A stretch of DNA of 53,584 nt from Clostridia bacterium (GCA_017469265.1 JAFUGS010000097.1:1-53584), one strand, 5' to 3'. Positions 7,366 to 15,378 are shown, counted from the first letter of the stretch. Made by a program: numbers and translations. Notes: generated from the sequence alone by a model not told the origin.

Positions 7366-8045
7366 AAAACCAATTTCCCCGGTTCACGGTGCTGACAGGC
7401 AAATATGGCAGCGGAAAGACGGAACTGGCGCTGAACCTGGCGCTCCGTTTTGCCGGGCAGGGGGAGAAGACAACCCTTGTGGATCTGGATATCGTCAATC
7501 CCTATTTCCGCAGCGGCGAAAAGGCGGCGGAGATGGAGGCCGCGGGCATCCGGATGCTGATGCCCACCTTCGCGCTGACCACCGTGGACATTCCGGCCCT
7601 GCCGGCGGAAATCCAGAGCGTTTTTGAAACGCCGGGGGACCGGGTGCTGTTCGACGTGGGCGGGGATGATACCGGCGCCGCGGCCCTGGGCCGATACGCG
7701 CCCTCCTTCGCCCGTTTCCGGGAGGACACGGTCTCCATCCTGGTGGTCAACTGCATGCGGCCCCTGACGGAGAATGTGGCGGATATCCTTGATCTGGCCG
7801 CCCGCATCGGCCAGCGCGGCCGGCTGGGCATTGACTGGATCATCAACAATACGAATCTGGCGGACCGGACGGAGCCGGCCATGGTGGAAGCCGGGGAAAA
7901 AATCGCCCTGGCCTGCGCGGAAAAGCTTGGCGCCCGCCGGGTGCTGACGGCGGGACTTCCGGAGATCCTGGCCCAATGCCATCTGGTTACGCCAATTCTG
8001 GAAATGAAACGGTATATGGTTCCGGAATGGATGGTGGAAGCATGA
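7362..8045 (+). CDS. P-loop ATPase of the MinD/ParA/CobQ-like superfamily
   Basis: 227 residues with a GTG start overlapping the previous stop (GTGA). A P-loop near the N-terminus, TGKYGSGKTEL, is followed by a switch-like LVDLDIVNPYFRS and a hydrophobic strand ending RVLFDVGGDDTG, which is the SIMIBI-class Walker B region. Later INNTNLADRT could be a base-recognition loop. Proteins of this class act as membrane or partner-switched ATPases, but I cannot name the partner. Its place between an acidic membrane protein and an rRNA methyltransferase in the cda operon does not settle its job. Confidence 0.75.
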   Translation: MKNQFPRFTVLTGKYGSGKTELALNLALRFAGQGEKTTLVDLDIVNPYFRSGEKAAEMEAAGIRMLMPTFALTTVDIPALPAEIQSVFETPGDRVLFDVGGDDTGAAALGRYAPSFARFREDTVSILVVNCMRPLTENVADILDLAARIGQRGRLGIDWIINNTNLADRTEPAMVEAGEKIALACAEKLGARRVLTAGLPEILAQCHLVTPILEMKRYMVPEWMVEA

Positions 8046-9349
8046 GCCTGCCGCTGCCGGAAGCTTTTGTCAAAAGAGTGGGAGAGCAGCTGGGGCCGGA
8101 GCTGCCCTCTTTTTTGCAGGCCATGGAAAGCCCCTCCATCCGTGGCCTGCGGATGAACCCGCTCCGGCCCGGGGCGGAGCGGCCTTTCCGGGACGCGGAA
8201 CGGCCAATCCCCTGGTGCGAAGGCGCCTGGGAGCTGGAGAAGGAGTCTCCGGCGGGGATCACCATCGCCCATGAGGCGGGACGGTTTTACCTGCAGGAGC
8301 CCGGCGCCATGATTCCCGCGGCGGTGCTGGACGTCCGCCCGGGGGAAAAGGTACTGGATCTCTGCGCCGCGCCGGGAGGAAAGTCCACCCAGATGGGCGG
8401 CGCCATGCGGGGGGAGGGGTTGCTGGTCTGCAATGAGCCGGTTCCCAAAAGAGCGGCTGTGCTGAGCCGGAACATTGAACGGATTGGAATCGCGAACGCC
8501 GTCGTGACCTGCGCCTGGCCGGAACAGCTGGCGGACAGATGGCCGGAGGGTTTTGACGCAGTGATGGTGGACGCGCCGTGCAGCGGGGAAGGCATGTTCC
8601 GCCGGGAGCCGGAGAGCCGGGCGGAATGGAGCCCGGAGCGGGCCCTGGGCTGCGTGCCCCGGCAAAGGCAGATCCTGGAGGCGGCCGCGGGCCTGGTGCG
8701 TCCGGGAGGACGCATGGTCTACGCCACCTGCACCTTCCATCCGGCGGAAAACGAGGAGCAGGTCAGGGGCTTCCTGAAACGGCATCCGGAATTCGTCCTG
8801 GAAGGGTTCCGGCTGCCGGGGATCGACGGAAGCGGGGGCATGTTTACCTGCTGGCCCCACCGGGCCCGGGGCGAAGGCCAGTTCGCGGCGCTGCTGCGAA
8901 AGCGGGGGGACGGCGAAGCGAAACTCCCTTCCGGCCGGAACGGTTTCCGGCTGAACCGGGAGATGGAAAAGACCTGGCGGGCTGCCGGATGGGGCCTGCC
9001 GGATCCGGACGCGTGCCTGGGAGCCACCCTGGTCCACGCGCCGATGATCCCGGATCTGACCGGTATCCGCGTACTGCGGCTGGGGCTGCATCTGGCGGAA
9101 ATCCGCGGAAACCATCTGTTTCCCGATCACGCGTCCGCGATGGCGGCAGGGGCTGAGACCATGCCGCCGCTGAATCTGGACGATGGGGAAGCGCTGCGGT
9201 TCCTGGCGGGGGAGGCGATGGACGGAACCGCCGAAGGATGGGTCCGGATGGTGTGGAAAGAATGGACGCTGGGCTGGGGAAAGGGCAGCGGCGGACAGAT
9301 CAAAAACCACTACCCCAAAGGTCTTCGGAACGGAAGACTCATCCCCTGA
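8042..9349 (+). CDS. RsmF/NOL1-NOP2-Sun family RNA m5C methyltransferase
   Basis: A SAM-dependent RNA cytosine-5 methyltransferase of 435 residues. The SAM loop DLCAAPGGKSTQ is followed by the family motifs VDAPCSGEGMFRR (motif IV Cys) and YATCTFHPAENE (motif VI catalytic Cys). The C-terminal third (about residues 300-435) resembles the RsmF-type RNA-binding extension, including an SGGQIKNHYPKGLR tail. ATG 8042 overlaps the upstream stop as ATGA. The likely substrate is 16S rRNA; the exact position cannot be read from sequence. Confidence 0.88.
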   Translation: MSLPLPEAFVKRVGEQLGPELPSFLQAMESPSIRGLRMNPLRPGAERPFRDAERPIPWCEGAWELEKESPAGITIAHEAGRFYLQEPGAMIPAAVLDVRPGEKVLDLCAAPGGKSTQMGGAMRGEGLLVCNEPVPKRAAVLSRNIERIGIANAVVTCAWPEQLADRWPEGFDAVMVDAPCSGEGMFRREPESRAEWSPERALGCVPRQRQILEAAAGLVRPGGRMVYATCTFHPAENEEQVRGFLKRHPEFVLEGFRLPGIDGSGGMFTCWPHRARGEGQFAALLRKRGDGEAKLPSGRNGFRLNREMEKTWRAAGWGLPDPDACLGATLVHAPMIPDLTGIRVLRLGLHLAEIRGNHLFPDHASAMAAGAETMPPLNLDDGEALRFLAGEAMDGTAEGWVRMVWKEWTLGWGKGSGGQIKNHYPKGLRNGRLIP

Positions 9350-9392
9350 GCCCGCGCGTCGGGGCGGAGGACATGGAAAGGAAGGGAACCAG

Positions 9393-10004
9393 ATGATTCG
9401 GAATATTGTTTTTGACATGGGCAATGTGCTGGTGAAATTCGATCCGGAAATGTTCATGACCCGGGAGGGCATCCTGGATCCCACGGACCGGCAGATCGTC
9501 TCACGGGAACTGTTCAAAAGCGTGGAATGGGTCCAGATGGACATGGGCGTGCTGACGGAGGATCAGCTGGAGCCCATGGTACTGGCCAGGGTTCCCGAAA
9601 GGCTGAGAAGCCACGTCTGCCATCTGCTGCATCACTGGTCCGAACCCCGGGAGATGGTGCCGGGCATGGAAGACCAGGTGCGCCGGCTGAAGGATGCCGG
9701 ATACGGGATCTACCTGCTCAGCAACGCCAGCGTCAGCCAGCCCCGTTACTGGGATCCCATGCCCATCAGCCGGTACTTTGACGGCACGATGATCTCCGCC
9801 TTTGTCCGGATCGTGAAGCCCAATCCGGCCATCTACCGGCTGTTTACCGAGGAATTCCGGCTGGAGGAGGCGGAATGCGTTTTCATCGATGATTTTCCGC
9901 TGAACGTGGCCGGCGCGGTTTCCTGCGGCTGGCGGGGAATCGTCTTCCACGGGGATGTGGCCGAACTGGAGAAGAAGCTGAAGGAGCTTGGGGTCAGGTA
10001 CTGA
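9393..10004 (+). CDS. HAD-superfamily hydrolase (phosphatase-like)
   Basis: 203 residues with the four HAD motifs in order: FDMGNVLVKF (the nucleophile Asp; the second motif-I Asp is replaced by Asn, as often seen in the YihX/epoxide-hydrolase-N-like branch), LLSNAS, VKPNPAIY with the Lys, and FIDDFPLN. The cap is the small helical type between motifs I and II. ATG 9393 has an AGGAAGGG site. It follows the methyltransferase by 43 nt and ends the cda transcript. Substrate unknown; sugar phosphates or FMN-like compounds are typical for the branch. Confidence 0.85.
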   Translation: MIRNIVFDMGNVLVKFDPEMFMTREGILDPTDRQIVSRELFKSVEWVQMDMGVLTEDQLEPMVLARVPERLRSHVCHLLHHWSEPREMVPGMEDQVRRLKDAGYGIYLLSNASVSQPRYWDPMPISRYFDGTMISAFVRIVKPNPAIYRLFTEEFRLEEAECVFIDDFPLNVAGAVSCGWRGIVFHGDVAELEKKLKELGVRY

Positions 10005-10020
10005 AATCGACAAAAAAAGA

Positions 10021-10042
10021 ACCGGCGGCTGCCGGTTTTTTT
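10021..10042 (+). terminator. terminator of the cda operon
   Basis: The stem ACCGGC/GCCGGT (10021-10026, 10031-10036) has a 4-nt loop and is followed by a T run. An A-rich stretch precedes it, so it could also act on the opposite strand. The 90 nt from here to the cysteine desulfurase stop hold no gene that I can see. Confidence 0.8.
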
Positions 10043-10134
10043 GAAGGGATTTCAGACCGCCTTCCGGGAAAAGGCTTCGGACGGCGGCGCGCCGGAACGC
10101 AGGCGGAACCGGAGGGCGCGTCCCCGGGGCCGGA

Positions 10135-11250
10135 TTACCGGTGCGCCAGGCCGCGGGCTTCCCGCAGGCCTTCCACCAGGGCCAGGACGTCCTCCTCCGT
10201 GCTGAAACGGCTGAAGCCGACACGCAGCGCGCCGTCTATCAGTTCGGGCCGCATGCCCAGGGCCTCCAGCACGTGGCTGCGCTTCCCCTGCTTGCAGGCG
10301 GAGGATTTGGAAACATAGACCTCCCGCGCTTCCAGAAAGTTCATCAGGACCTCGCTGCGCCAGCCGGGCATGGAAAGACTGAGAATATGCGGCGCGTCGG
10401 TCTCCAGAAAACGGATTTCCGGCACGGCGTCGGACAGGCGGGCCAGGGCCAGCGCCTTCAGGGATCGCATGTGATCCGCGGCGGGCTCCAGCCCGCAGGC
10501 CGCGGCGAAGGCGGCGATCTGGGGCAGGGGCTCCGTCCCCGCCCGGCGGCCCGCTTCCTGGGCGCCGCCCAGGATCAGGGAGGGCAGGCGAAGCCCTTCC
10601 CGGATGTACAGCGCGCCGATTCCTTTCGGCGCGTGAATTTTATGCCCGCTGACGGAAATCAGATCCGCTCCAAGAGAACGGGCCTGAAAAGGAATCTTCC
10701 TGAAGGCCTGCACCGCGTCCGTATGCAGCAGCGCCTGGGAACCGGCCCGTTTCAGTGCGTCCGCGACGGCGCGGATGTCCGTCACCGCCCCGGTCTCATT
10801 GTTGACCATCATCAGGGAGACCAGGATCGTATCCTCCCGCAGGGCGTCCCGCACCGCTTCCGGGTCGACGCGGCCTGTGGCGTCGGGCTTCAGGCGGGTG
10901 ACCTCAAAGCCGCGGCTTTCCAGCAGATCCAGGTTTCGGCGGATGGCGTCATGCTCCACGAGGGAGGAGATGATATGCCGTCCTTTCCGCTTCATGCTTT
11001 CCGCTCCGGCGCACAGGGCCCAGGTATCGCTTTCCGATCCGCAGGAGGTAAACACCACCTCGCCGGCGTTCCGCGCGCCCAGCGCGGCCGCCACCTGCTC
11101 CCGGCAGGCGTCCAGCAGCTTTCGGGCATCCCGCCCCTTTCGGTGGGTGGAAGAGGGATTGCCATAGGTATCCCGCATGGCCCGCAGCGCGGCCTCGGCC
11201 GCCTCCGGACAGACCTGGGTTGTAGCGGCGTTATCCAGATAATGCTCCAA
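10135..11250 (-). CDS. nifS: cysteine desulfurase (NifS/IscS family)
   Basis: A PLP enzyme that takes sulfur from cysteine for Fe-S clusters, thiouridine and other uses. 371 residues. Motifs: N-terminal YLDNAATT, PLP-lysine in SVSGHKIHAPKGIGALY, and the persulfide-forming Cys in the loop SSACKQGKRSHVL; the RAGTEPLPQ stretch is family-typical. I chose the TTG at 11250 because AAAGGAGG lies 8 nt upstream and EHYLDNAATT begins right after it; the frame stays open further upstream, into rplM territory, which is implausible. It is the only sulfur donor gene in the window and may serve the SufCB scaffold, though it is transcribed separately. Confidence 0.9.
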   Translation of the reverse strand: MEHYLDNAATTQVCPEAAEAALRAMRDTYGNPSSTHRKGRDARKLLDACREQVAAALGARNAGEVVFTSCGSESDTWALCAGAESMKRKGRHIISSLVEHDAIRRNLDLLESRGFEVTRLKPDATGRVDPEAVRDALREDTILVSLMMVNNETGAVTDIRAVADALKRAGSQALLHTDAVQAFRKIPFQARSLGADLISVSGHKIHAPKGIGALYIREGLRLPSLILGGAQEAGRRAGTEPLPQIAAFAAACGLEPAADHMRSLKALALARLSDAVPEIRFLETDAPHILSLSMPGWRSEVLMNFLEAREVYVSKSSACKQGKRSHVLEALGMRPELIDGALRVGFSRFSTEEDVLALVEGLREARGLAHR

Positions 11251-11279
11251 AACAGAAACCTCCTTTGCATCCGTCCGGC

Positions 11280-11308
11280 ATTTTATCACAGAACAGGGCC
11301 AGAGAAAA
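11280..11308 (-). promoter_or_regulatory. weak promoter for the cysteine desulfurase
   Basis: On the minus strand TAAAAT (11285-11280) has a poor -35, TTTTCT (11308-11303), 17 nt upstream. The position is right for the TTG start at 11250. Confidence 0.35.
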
Positions 11309-11320
11309 GAGAAAAAAAGC

Positions 11321-11349
11321 TTGACTTGCATGCCGTATTGCGATAGAAT
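11321..11349 (+). promoter_or_regulatory. rplM-rpsI promoter
   Basis: TTGACT (11321-11326) and TAGAAT (11344-11349) are separated by 17 nt. The promoter is divergent from the cysteine desulfurase. Confidence 0.75.
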
Positions 11350-11355
11350 AGCCGT

Positions 11356-11458
11356 TGGTATCAATAGCTCCGCTAGCCCCGGTAGCTTTTGTACAGGCCT
11401 GGACGTGCGACCATCACGGCCGGGAAACATGATGAAACCATTTTGAGGAGGGAAACCC
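11356..11458 (+). promoter_or_regulatory. 5' leader of rplM, possible r-protein autoregulatory RNA
   Basis: A leader of about 100 nt separates the transcription start from the TTG of rplM. It contains short inverted segments (AGCT at 11367 and 11390; GGCC at 11398 and 11418). Firmicute rplM transcripts often carry an L13-binding leader; I infer one here from position and length and could not match the motif by eye. Confidence 0.3.
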
Positions 11459-11890
11459 TTGAAGACGTTTGTGCCGAAGACCGCGGACATCGACCGGAAA
11501 TGGTACGTTGTGGACGCGGAGGGGATGGTGCTGGGTCGTCTGGCCAGCCAGGTGGCGAATATCCTGCGCGGCAAGAATAAGCCGATCTACACCCCCAATG
11601 TTGATACCGGTGATTTTGTCATCATCATCAATGCCGACAAAGTTGTGCTGACCGGGAAAAAGCTGGATCAGAAGATCTTCTACCATCACAGCGGATACGC
11701 CGGCGGCCTGAAGGAAACCAAGTATCGCAAGCTGATGGCCGAGAAGCCTGAAGTCGCTGTTCGCCACGCAGTGGTGGGCATGCTGCCCAAGGGCCCCCTG
11801 GGCCGCCAGATGGCGAAGAAGCTGAAAATCTATGCCGGTGACCAGCATGAGCACGCGGCGCAGAAGCCTGAAGTGCTGAAGCTTCAGTGA
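11459..11890 (+). CDS. rplM: 50S ribosomal protein L13
   Basis: 143 residues of standard L13 length. Family blocks visible are [17 protein letters not shown], the [18 protein letters not shown] strand pair, and the [18 protein letters not shown] rRNA-binding segment. It assembles early into the 50S subunit. The start is TTG 11459, supported by GAGGAGGG upstream and by the conserved N-terminus MKTFVPK. Cotranscribed with rpsI, as in nearly all bacteria. Confidence 0.97.
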   Translation: MKTFVPKTADIDRKWYVVDAEGMVLGRLASQVANILRGKNKPIYTPNVDTGDFVIIINADKVVLTGKKLDQKIFYHHSGYAGGLKETKYRKLMAEKPEVAVRHAVVGMLPKGPLGRQMAKKLKIYAGDQHEHAAQKPEVLKLQ

Positions 11891-11912
11891 CGCGGAAAGG
11901 AGTTAGAAAAAC

Positions 11913-12302
11913 ATGGCTAAGGTAGAATACAGCGCTGTTGGTCGCCGTAAGAAGGCCGTTGCCCGCGTCCGCCTGGTGGCCGGCGAGGGAAAAATCACCA
12001 TCAACAAGCGCGATATTGATCATTATTTCGGACTGGAGACGCTGAAAATGACCGTGCGTCAGCCCCTGGTGCTGACCAATCAGAGCGCCTTCGATGTTCA
12101 GGTCAACGTGAACGGCGGCGGCCTGTCCGGACAGGCCGGCGCCATCCGGCACGGTATCAGCCGGGCGCTGTGCAAGGTCGATCCCGACCTGCGCGCCACC
12201 CTGAAGAAAGCTGGCTTCCTGACCCGCGATCCTCGTATGAAGGAGCGGAAGAAGTACGGCCTGAAGGCTGCCCGCCGCGCGCCCCAGTTCTCCAAGCGTT
12301 AA
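11913..12302 (+). CDS. rpsI: 30S ribosomal protein S9
   Basis: 129 residues. The N-terminal [13 protein letters not shown] and the C-terminal tail ending RRAPQFSKR, whose last Arg reaches the P site, are diagnostic. AAAGGAG precedes ATG 11913. It lies 22 nt after rplM, and a strong terminator follows directly. Confidence 0.97.
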   Translation: MAKVEYSAVGRRKKAVARVRLVAGEGKITINKRDIDHYFGLETLKMTVRQPLVLTNQSAFDVQVNVNGGGLSGQAGAIRHGISRALCKVDPDLRATLKKAGFLTRDPRMKERKKYGLKAARRAPQFSKR

Positions 12303-12315
12303 TCACGCCCTACCG

Positions 12316-12347
12316 ACCCAGGAAATCCGATTTCCTGGGTTTTTTTT
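12316..12347 (+). terminator. rplM-rpsI terminator
   Basis: A perfect 10-bp stem ACCCAGGAAA/TTTCCTGGGT (12316-12325, 12331-12340) is followed by seven more Ts. Confidence 0.9.
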
Positions 12348-12375
12348 GCCCTTTGGGATTATCGGGCCTTCATGA

Positions 12376-12404
12376 TGGACATTTGCGCGAATGTGAAGTA
12401 TAAT
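12376..12404 (+). promoter_or_regulatory. promoter of the MATE-GHKL gene
   Basis: TGGACA (12376-12381) and TATAAT (12399-12404) lie 17 nt apart. The -10 lies downstream of the in-frame ATG at 12372, so translation must start later, at 12438 or 12459. Confidence 0.7.
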
Positions 12405-12458
12405 ACGGCGAAATTCCGGCTGGCAAACAGTGCTTTCATGAAGAAGGACGGAAGACAG

Positions 12459-14219
12459 ATGATACGCAGACTGATCAAACAAATGCTGGCGGCCCAGACG
12501 CTCTCCGCCCTGACGGTGTCCCTGTGCCTGCTGATCGACAACATTATGATCTGCCGGTTCCTGGGGGAGGAGGCCATCGCGGCCTACGGCCTGGCCAACC
12601 CGATTCTGCTGATTATCGGCGCCATTGGCAGCATGCTGGCCGCCGGGGTACAGGTGGCGTGCAGCAAATCCCTGGGCAGCGGATCCAAGGAGGAAACGGA
12701 CAGAGGATATTCCTCCGCCGTGACGCTGATGCTGGGCATCTCGGTGCCGTTCGCCGCGCTGGTGCTCATTTTCCGCGGGCCGCTGGCCACCCTGATGGGC
12801 GCCGGGGCGGAGGGGGAACTGTATACCATGACCCGGGACTATCTGACCGGGTTCATCATTGGCGCCCCCGGATCCATGGGTGCCCTGGTGCTGGTGCCTT
12901 TTTTACAGATGGCCGGGCAGAGCGGTCTGCTGATCGTGGCCGTGCTGGGCATGACGGTGGCGGACGTGGCGCTGGATCTGCTGAACGTGATGGTGTTCCA
13001 CGGCGGCATGTTCGGCATGGGGCTGGCTTCTTCCCTGAGCTATTACGCGGCGATGGTCATCGCCATGATCTACTTCCTGTCCGGAAGATGCGTATTCACT
13101 TTCTCCCTGAAGCTGGTTACCTGGAAAAAGATCCGAGAGCTGTTCGTGGGGGGCATTCCCACCGTTTTTACCATGGCGTCCTCGGTGATTCTGGTGTTTG
13201 TTCTGAACAAGATTCTGCTTCCCGTGGGAGGGAGCGCCGCGGTGGCGGCTTTCTCCGTCATGATGACCATCGGCAACGCCAGCAACTGCATTTCCACGGG
13301 CGTGGGCGGTGTTTCCCTGACGCTGTCCGGCATTCTGTACAATGAGGAAGACCGGACGGGCCTGCGGGAGCTGCTGAAGCTGCTGGTCCGGTATGGGATT
13401 GTGCTCGGCGCGGTGGTAGGCGCGCTGCTGGCGGCCTTCGCGCCTGTGCTGGTTCGCGTTTTTATCCAGAATGCCGGAGCGGCCCAGCGGATGACCATCA
13501 TGGGGGTGCGTCTGTTTGCCCTGGGCCTGATTCCCTGCTGCGTCAACAACGCGCTGAAAAGCCTGTACCAGGGGACGGAACGCGTCCAGCTGACGGAGAT
13601 CCTGTCCGTGCTGGAGGGCGCCCTGCTTCCCATCCTGGCCGCGCTGGTATGCAGCCGTTTTCTGGGCGTGACAGGCGTATGGCTGTACTTCGCTGTCGGA
13701 GAATGCCTGGCCCTGCTCTGCGTCGTGGTGTTCACCTGGCGGAAGTGCGGCAGCCTGACCGCGCTGTCCCAGCAGTTTCTGCTGCTGAAAAATGATTTTG
13801 GGATTCAGCCGGAAAACCTGATGGAAAAGGATATCCTTTCCCTTCAGGATGTGACCGCGACGGCGGAAGCGGCGGGCAGGTTCTGCCGGGAACACGGGCA
13901 GAGCGAGAAAACGGCCAACCATATTTCCCTGTGCGTGGAGGAGATGGCCAGCAACACCGTGACCCATGGCTTTACGGAGGGTGGAAAAAACCATCTGTCC
14001 GTCCGGATCCAGCACAAAGGAGACCGATGGGTGCTGCGCTTCCGGGATGACTGCCGGGCCTTCGATCCGGTGCAATATGTGCCCACGGATGGGAAGGACG
14101 CGCTGGGGATCCGGCTGGTCATGGCGATGGCGGAGGACATCCGGTACACCTATTCCCTGAACCTGAACAACCTGACCATCAAGCTGCGCGGAACAGCGGA
14201 TCATCCGTCCATGCAATGA
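12459..14219 (+). CDS. MATE-family transporter fused to a C-terminal GHKL (RsbW-like) ATPase domain
   Basis: 586 residues. Residues 1 to about 445 are a 12-helix MATE (MatE/NorM-type) drug/Na+ antiporter with two homologous halves. After about residue 455 comes a soluble domain of the HATPase_c_2 anti-sigma-kinase type: the N-box CVEEMASNTVTHGF has the E-x3-N pattern, then FRDDCRAFDP (a G1-like box in which the usual Gly is missing) and ALGIRLVMAMAEDI (G2-like). So a transporter carries on its cytoplasmic end a domain that in SpoIIAB/RsbW binds ATP, phosphorylates a STAS protein and is released from its target. The start at 12459 follows AAGGACGG and lies past the promoter. The next gene encodes exactly such a STAS protein. 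Confidence 0.85.
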   Translation: MIRRLIKQMLAAQTLSALTVSLCLLIDNIMICRFLGEEAIAAYGLANPILLIIGAIGSMLAAGVQVACSKSLGSGSKEETDRGYSSAVTLMLGISVPFAALVLIFRGPLATLMGAGAEGELYTMTRDYLTGFIIGAPGSMGALVLVPFLQMAGQSGLLIVAVLGMTVADVALDLLNVMVFHGGMFGMGLASSLSYYAAMVIAMIYFLSGRCVFTFSLKLVTWKKIRELFVGGIPTVFTMASSVILVFVLNKILLPVGGSAAVAAFSVMMTIGNASNCISTGVGGVSLTLSGILYNEEDRTGLRELLKLLVRYGIVLGAVVGALLAAFAPVLVRVFIQNAGAAQRMTIMGVRLFALGLIPCCVNNALKSLYQGTERVQLTEILSVLEGALLPILAALVCSRFLGVTGVWLYFAVGECLALLCVVVFTWRKCGSLTALSQQFLLLKNDFGIQPENLMEKDILSLQDVTATAEAAGRFCREHGQSEKTANHISLCVEEMASNTVTHGFTEGGKNHLSVRIQHKGDRWVLRFRDDCRAFDPVQYVPTDGKDALGIRLVMAMAEDIRYTYSLNLNNLTIKLRGTADHPSMQ

Positions 14220-14220
14220 A

Positions 14221-14252
14221 AAACATTCCGGAAAAGAAAAAACATTCCGGAA
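14221..14252 (+). repeat. tandem TTCCGGAA palindromes upstream of the STAS promoter
   Basis: Two copies of AAACATTCCGGAAAA start 19 nt apart (14221 and 14240), each centred on the palindrome TTCCGGAA (14226-14233 and 14245-14252). The second ends 6 nt before the -35 box, the usual place for an activator or repressor. They lie just after the stop of the MATE-GHKL gene. The binding protein is unknown. Confidence 0.55.
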
Positions 14253-14258
14253 AAAGAA

Positions 14259-14287
14259 TTGACTTTGACGGGAAGCATTGATAATAT
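14259..14287 (+). promoter_or_regulatory. promoter of the STAS gene pair
   Basis: TTGACT (14259-14264) and TAATAT (14282-14287) have a 17-nt spacer. Thus the STAS gene and its partner have their own transcript, starting near 14294, in addition to possible readthrough from 12376. Confidence 0.7.
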
Positions 14288-14293
14288 AAGCCA

Positions 14294-14466
14294 AGGTCAC
14301 GGCTTTCGTGCGGGAGGCGCCGGGCTGGCGCGGACACGAAAGGAGACGGCCGTAAAGGACCCATGGACCGGTACCGGCAGAGCCTCGCCGATGCAGCGCG
14401 GTTCGTTCGGCAACGCGCGGGGATCAGGGAATCCCTGCCAGAAAAACAATGAAGGAGGAAACGAAA
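14294..14466 (+). promoter_or_regulatory. structured 5' leader of the STAS operon
   Basis: The 170-nt leader begins with a stacked hairpin: ACGGC/GCCGT (14299-14303, 14349-14353), TTTCGTG/CACGAAA (14304-14310, 14335-14341) and an inner GCGCC/GGCGC (14317-14321, 14327-14331). An asymmetric GGAGAC-containing bulge lies on the 3' side. It does not match a riboswitch consensus that I know. The rest of the leader holds a small ORF (14363-14452) that ends at the ribosome binding site of the STAS gene. Confidence 0.45.
14363..14452 (+). CDS. possible 29-aa leader ORF before the STAS gene
   Basis: ATG 14363, preceded by AAAGGAC, opens MDRYRQSLADAARFVRQRAG... and stops at 14452, right at the AAGGAGGA that serves the STAS gene at 14467. 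The N-terminal helix weakly resembles the start of purine-nucleoside phosphorylase, so it could be a gene relic as well as a leader peptide. Translation through it would bring ribosomes to the STAS start. Confidence 0.3.
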   Translation: MDRYRQSLADAARFVRQRAGIRESLPEKQ

Positions 14467-14763
14467 ATGACGATCAACAAAGAACAGCAGGGCAGTACCC
14501 TGACGATTGCGCTGGCGGGCCGCCTGGACACGACCACGTCCCCGGAGCTGGAGAAGGAACTGAAGGCTTCTCTGGACGGTGTGGACAGCCTGGTCCTGGA
14601 TTTCTCCAAACTGGATTACATCTCCTCCGCCGGGCTGCGGGTGCTTCTGGCCGCCCATAAGCAGATGAGCGCCAAGGGCGGCATGACGGTCAAAAACGTG
14701 AATGAAATCGTGAGCGAAGTGTTCGAAGTGACGGGGTTTGCCGATATCCTGAATATTGCGTGA
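14467..14763 (+). CDS. STAS-domain anti-sigma-factor-antagonist-like protein (SpoIIAA/RsbV type)
   Basis: 98 residues, a single STAS domain. The phosphoacceptor region DYISSAGLRVLLAAHK has the conserved Ser-x-Gly pattern of SpoIIAA/RsbV, and the first strands (GSTLTIALAGRLDTTTSPEL) are typical. In partner switching such a protein is phosphorylated by a GHKL kinase and, when unphosphorylated, binds it. The candidate kinase is the C-terminal domain of the upstream MATE fusion, 250 nt away. ATG 14467 is chosen because AAGGAGGA lies just ahead; the in-frame ATG at 14449 overlaps that site. No sigma factor gene is nearby. Confidence 0.9.
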   Translation: MTINKEQQGSTLTIALAGRLDTTTSPELEKELKASLDGVDSLVLDFSKLDYISSAGLRVLLAAHKQMSAKGGMTVKNVNEIVSEVFEVTGFADILNIA

Positions 14764-14772
14764 GGTATCAAG

Positions 14773-15378
14773 ATGAGAACGGATGTAATCACGGTTTCGA
14801 GCCGGGGCAGCCAGATGGAAACGGCGCTGTCCCAGGTGGATAAAGTGGCCGCGTACAAGGGCCTGAGCGGGAAAAGCGCCCTCCATCTGCGCCTGCTTAC
14901 GGAAGAAATGATGAGCATGATGCGGTCCATCACCGGGGAAACAGAAGGGCAGTTCTGGATTGAGGACGAGGAAAACGTGTATCAGCTTCATCTGCGGGTG
15001 GAGACGGCGATGGACAGCGAAAAGCGGGGCAAGCTGCTTTCCGCGGCCAGCACGGGCCGGAACGAGTCTGCCCGGGGCCTCATGGGCCGGCTGCGGGACT
15101 TCTTTGACCGCGGCGCGGACGAGGATGTGGCCGCGTTTTCCAGCCCCCTGATGTACGCCGGGATGTACGATCATTCCACCTCCCCGACGCTGGACTGGGA
15201 ATGGTCCATGACCCAGTACGAAAGCGCCCTGTCCTACCGTGTGAAGCAGAACGATACAGCCGCCAGGGACGCCTGGGACGAGCTGGAAAAATCCGTGGTG
15301 GCCAGGGTGGCTGACGAAGTGAAGGTGGCCATCCGGGGCCGTACCGTGGAAATGACGATCATCAAGAAACTGGCGTAA
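14773..15378 (+). CDS. degenerate GHKL-like partner protein (201 aa), function unknown
   Basis: The first 80 residues follow the layout of an RsbW-type ATPase: a strand-helix start (VITVSSRGSQMETALSQVDKV), then LHLRLLTEEMMSMMRSITGE, where the N-box Glu is present but the Mg-binding Asn is replaced. No G1 or G2 glycine motifs are visible afterwards, so ATP binding is doubtful. Residues about 90-150 form an insert of helices and a Met/Tyr/Trp-rich stretch, and the end (DEVKVAIRGRTVEMTIIKKL) returns to beta strands. It starts 9 nt after the STAS gene and shares its transcript and terminator. It could be a decoy or regulator for the STAS protein; this is inference. Confidence 0.65.
   Translation: MRTDVITVSSRGSQMETALSQVDKVAAYKGLSGKSALHLRLLTEEMMSMMRSITGETEGQFWIEDEENVYQLHLRVETAMDSEKRGKLLSAASTGRNESARGLMGRLRDFFDRGADEDVAAFSSPLMYAGMYDHSTSPTLDWEWSMTQYESALSYRVKQNDTAARDAWDELEKSVVARVADEVKVAIRGRTVEMTIIKKLA

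Noticed and set aside
7502-9544. Long open frame on the minus strand opposite the ATPase, methyltransferase and HAD genes
   Set aside because: Its translation is Pro/Arg/His-rich with no family features and it is antisense to three well-supported genes. GC-rich third positions commonly create such frames.
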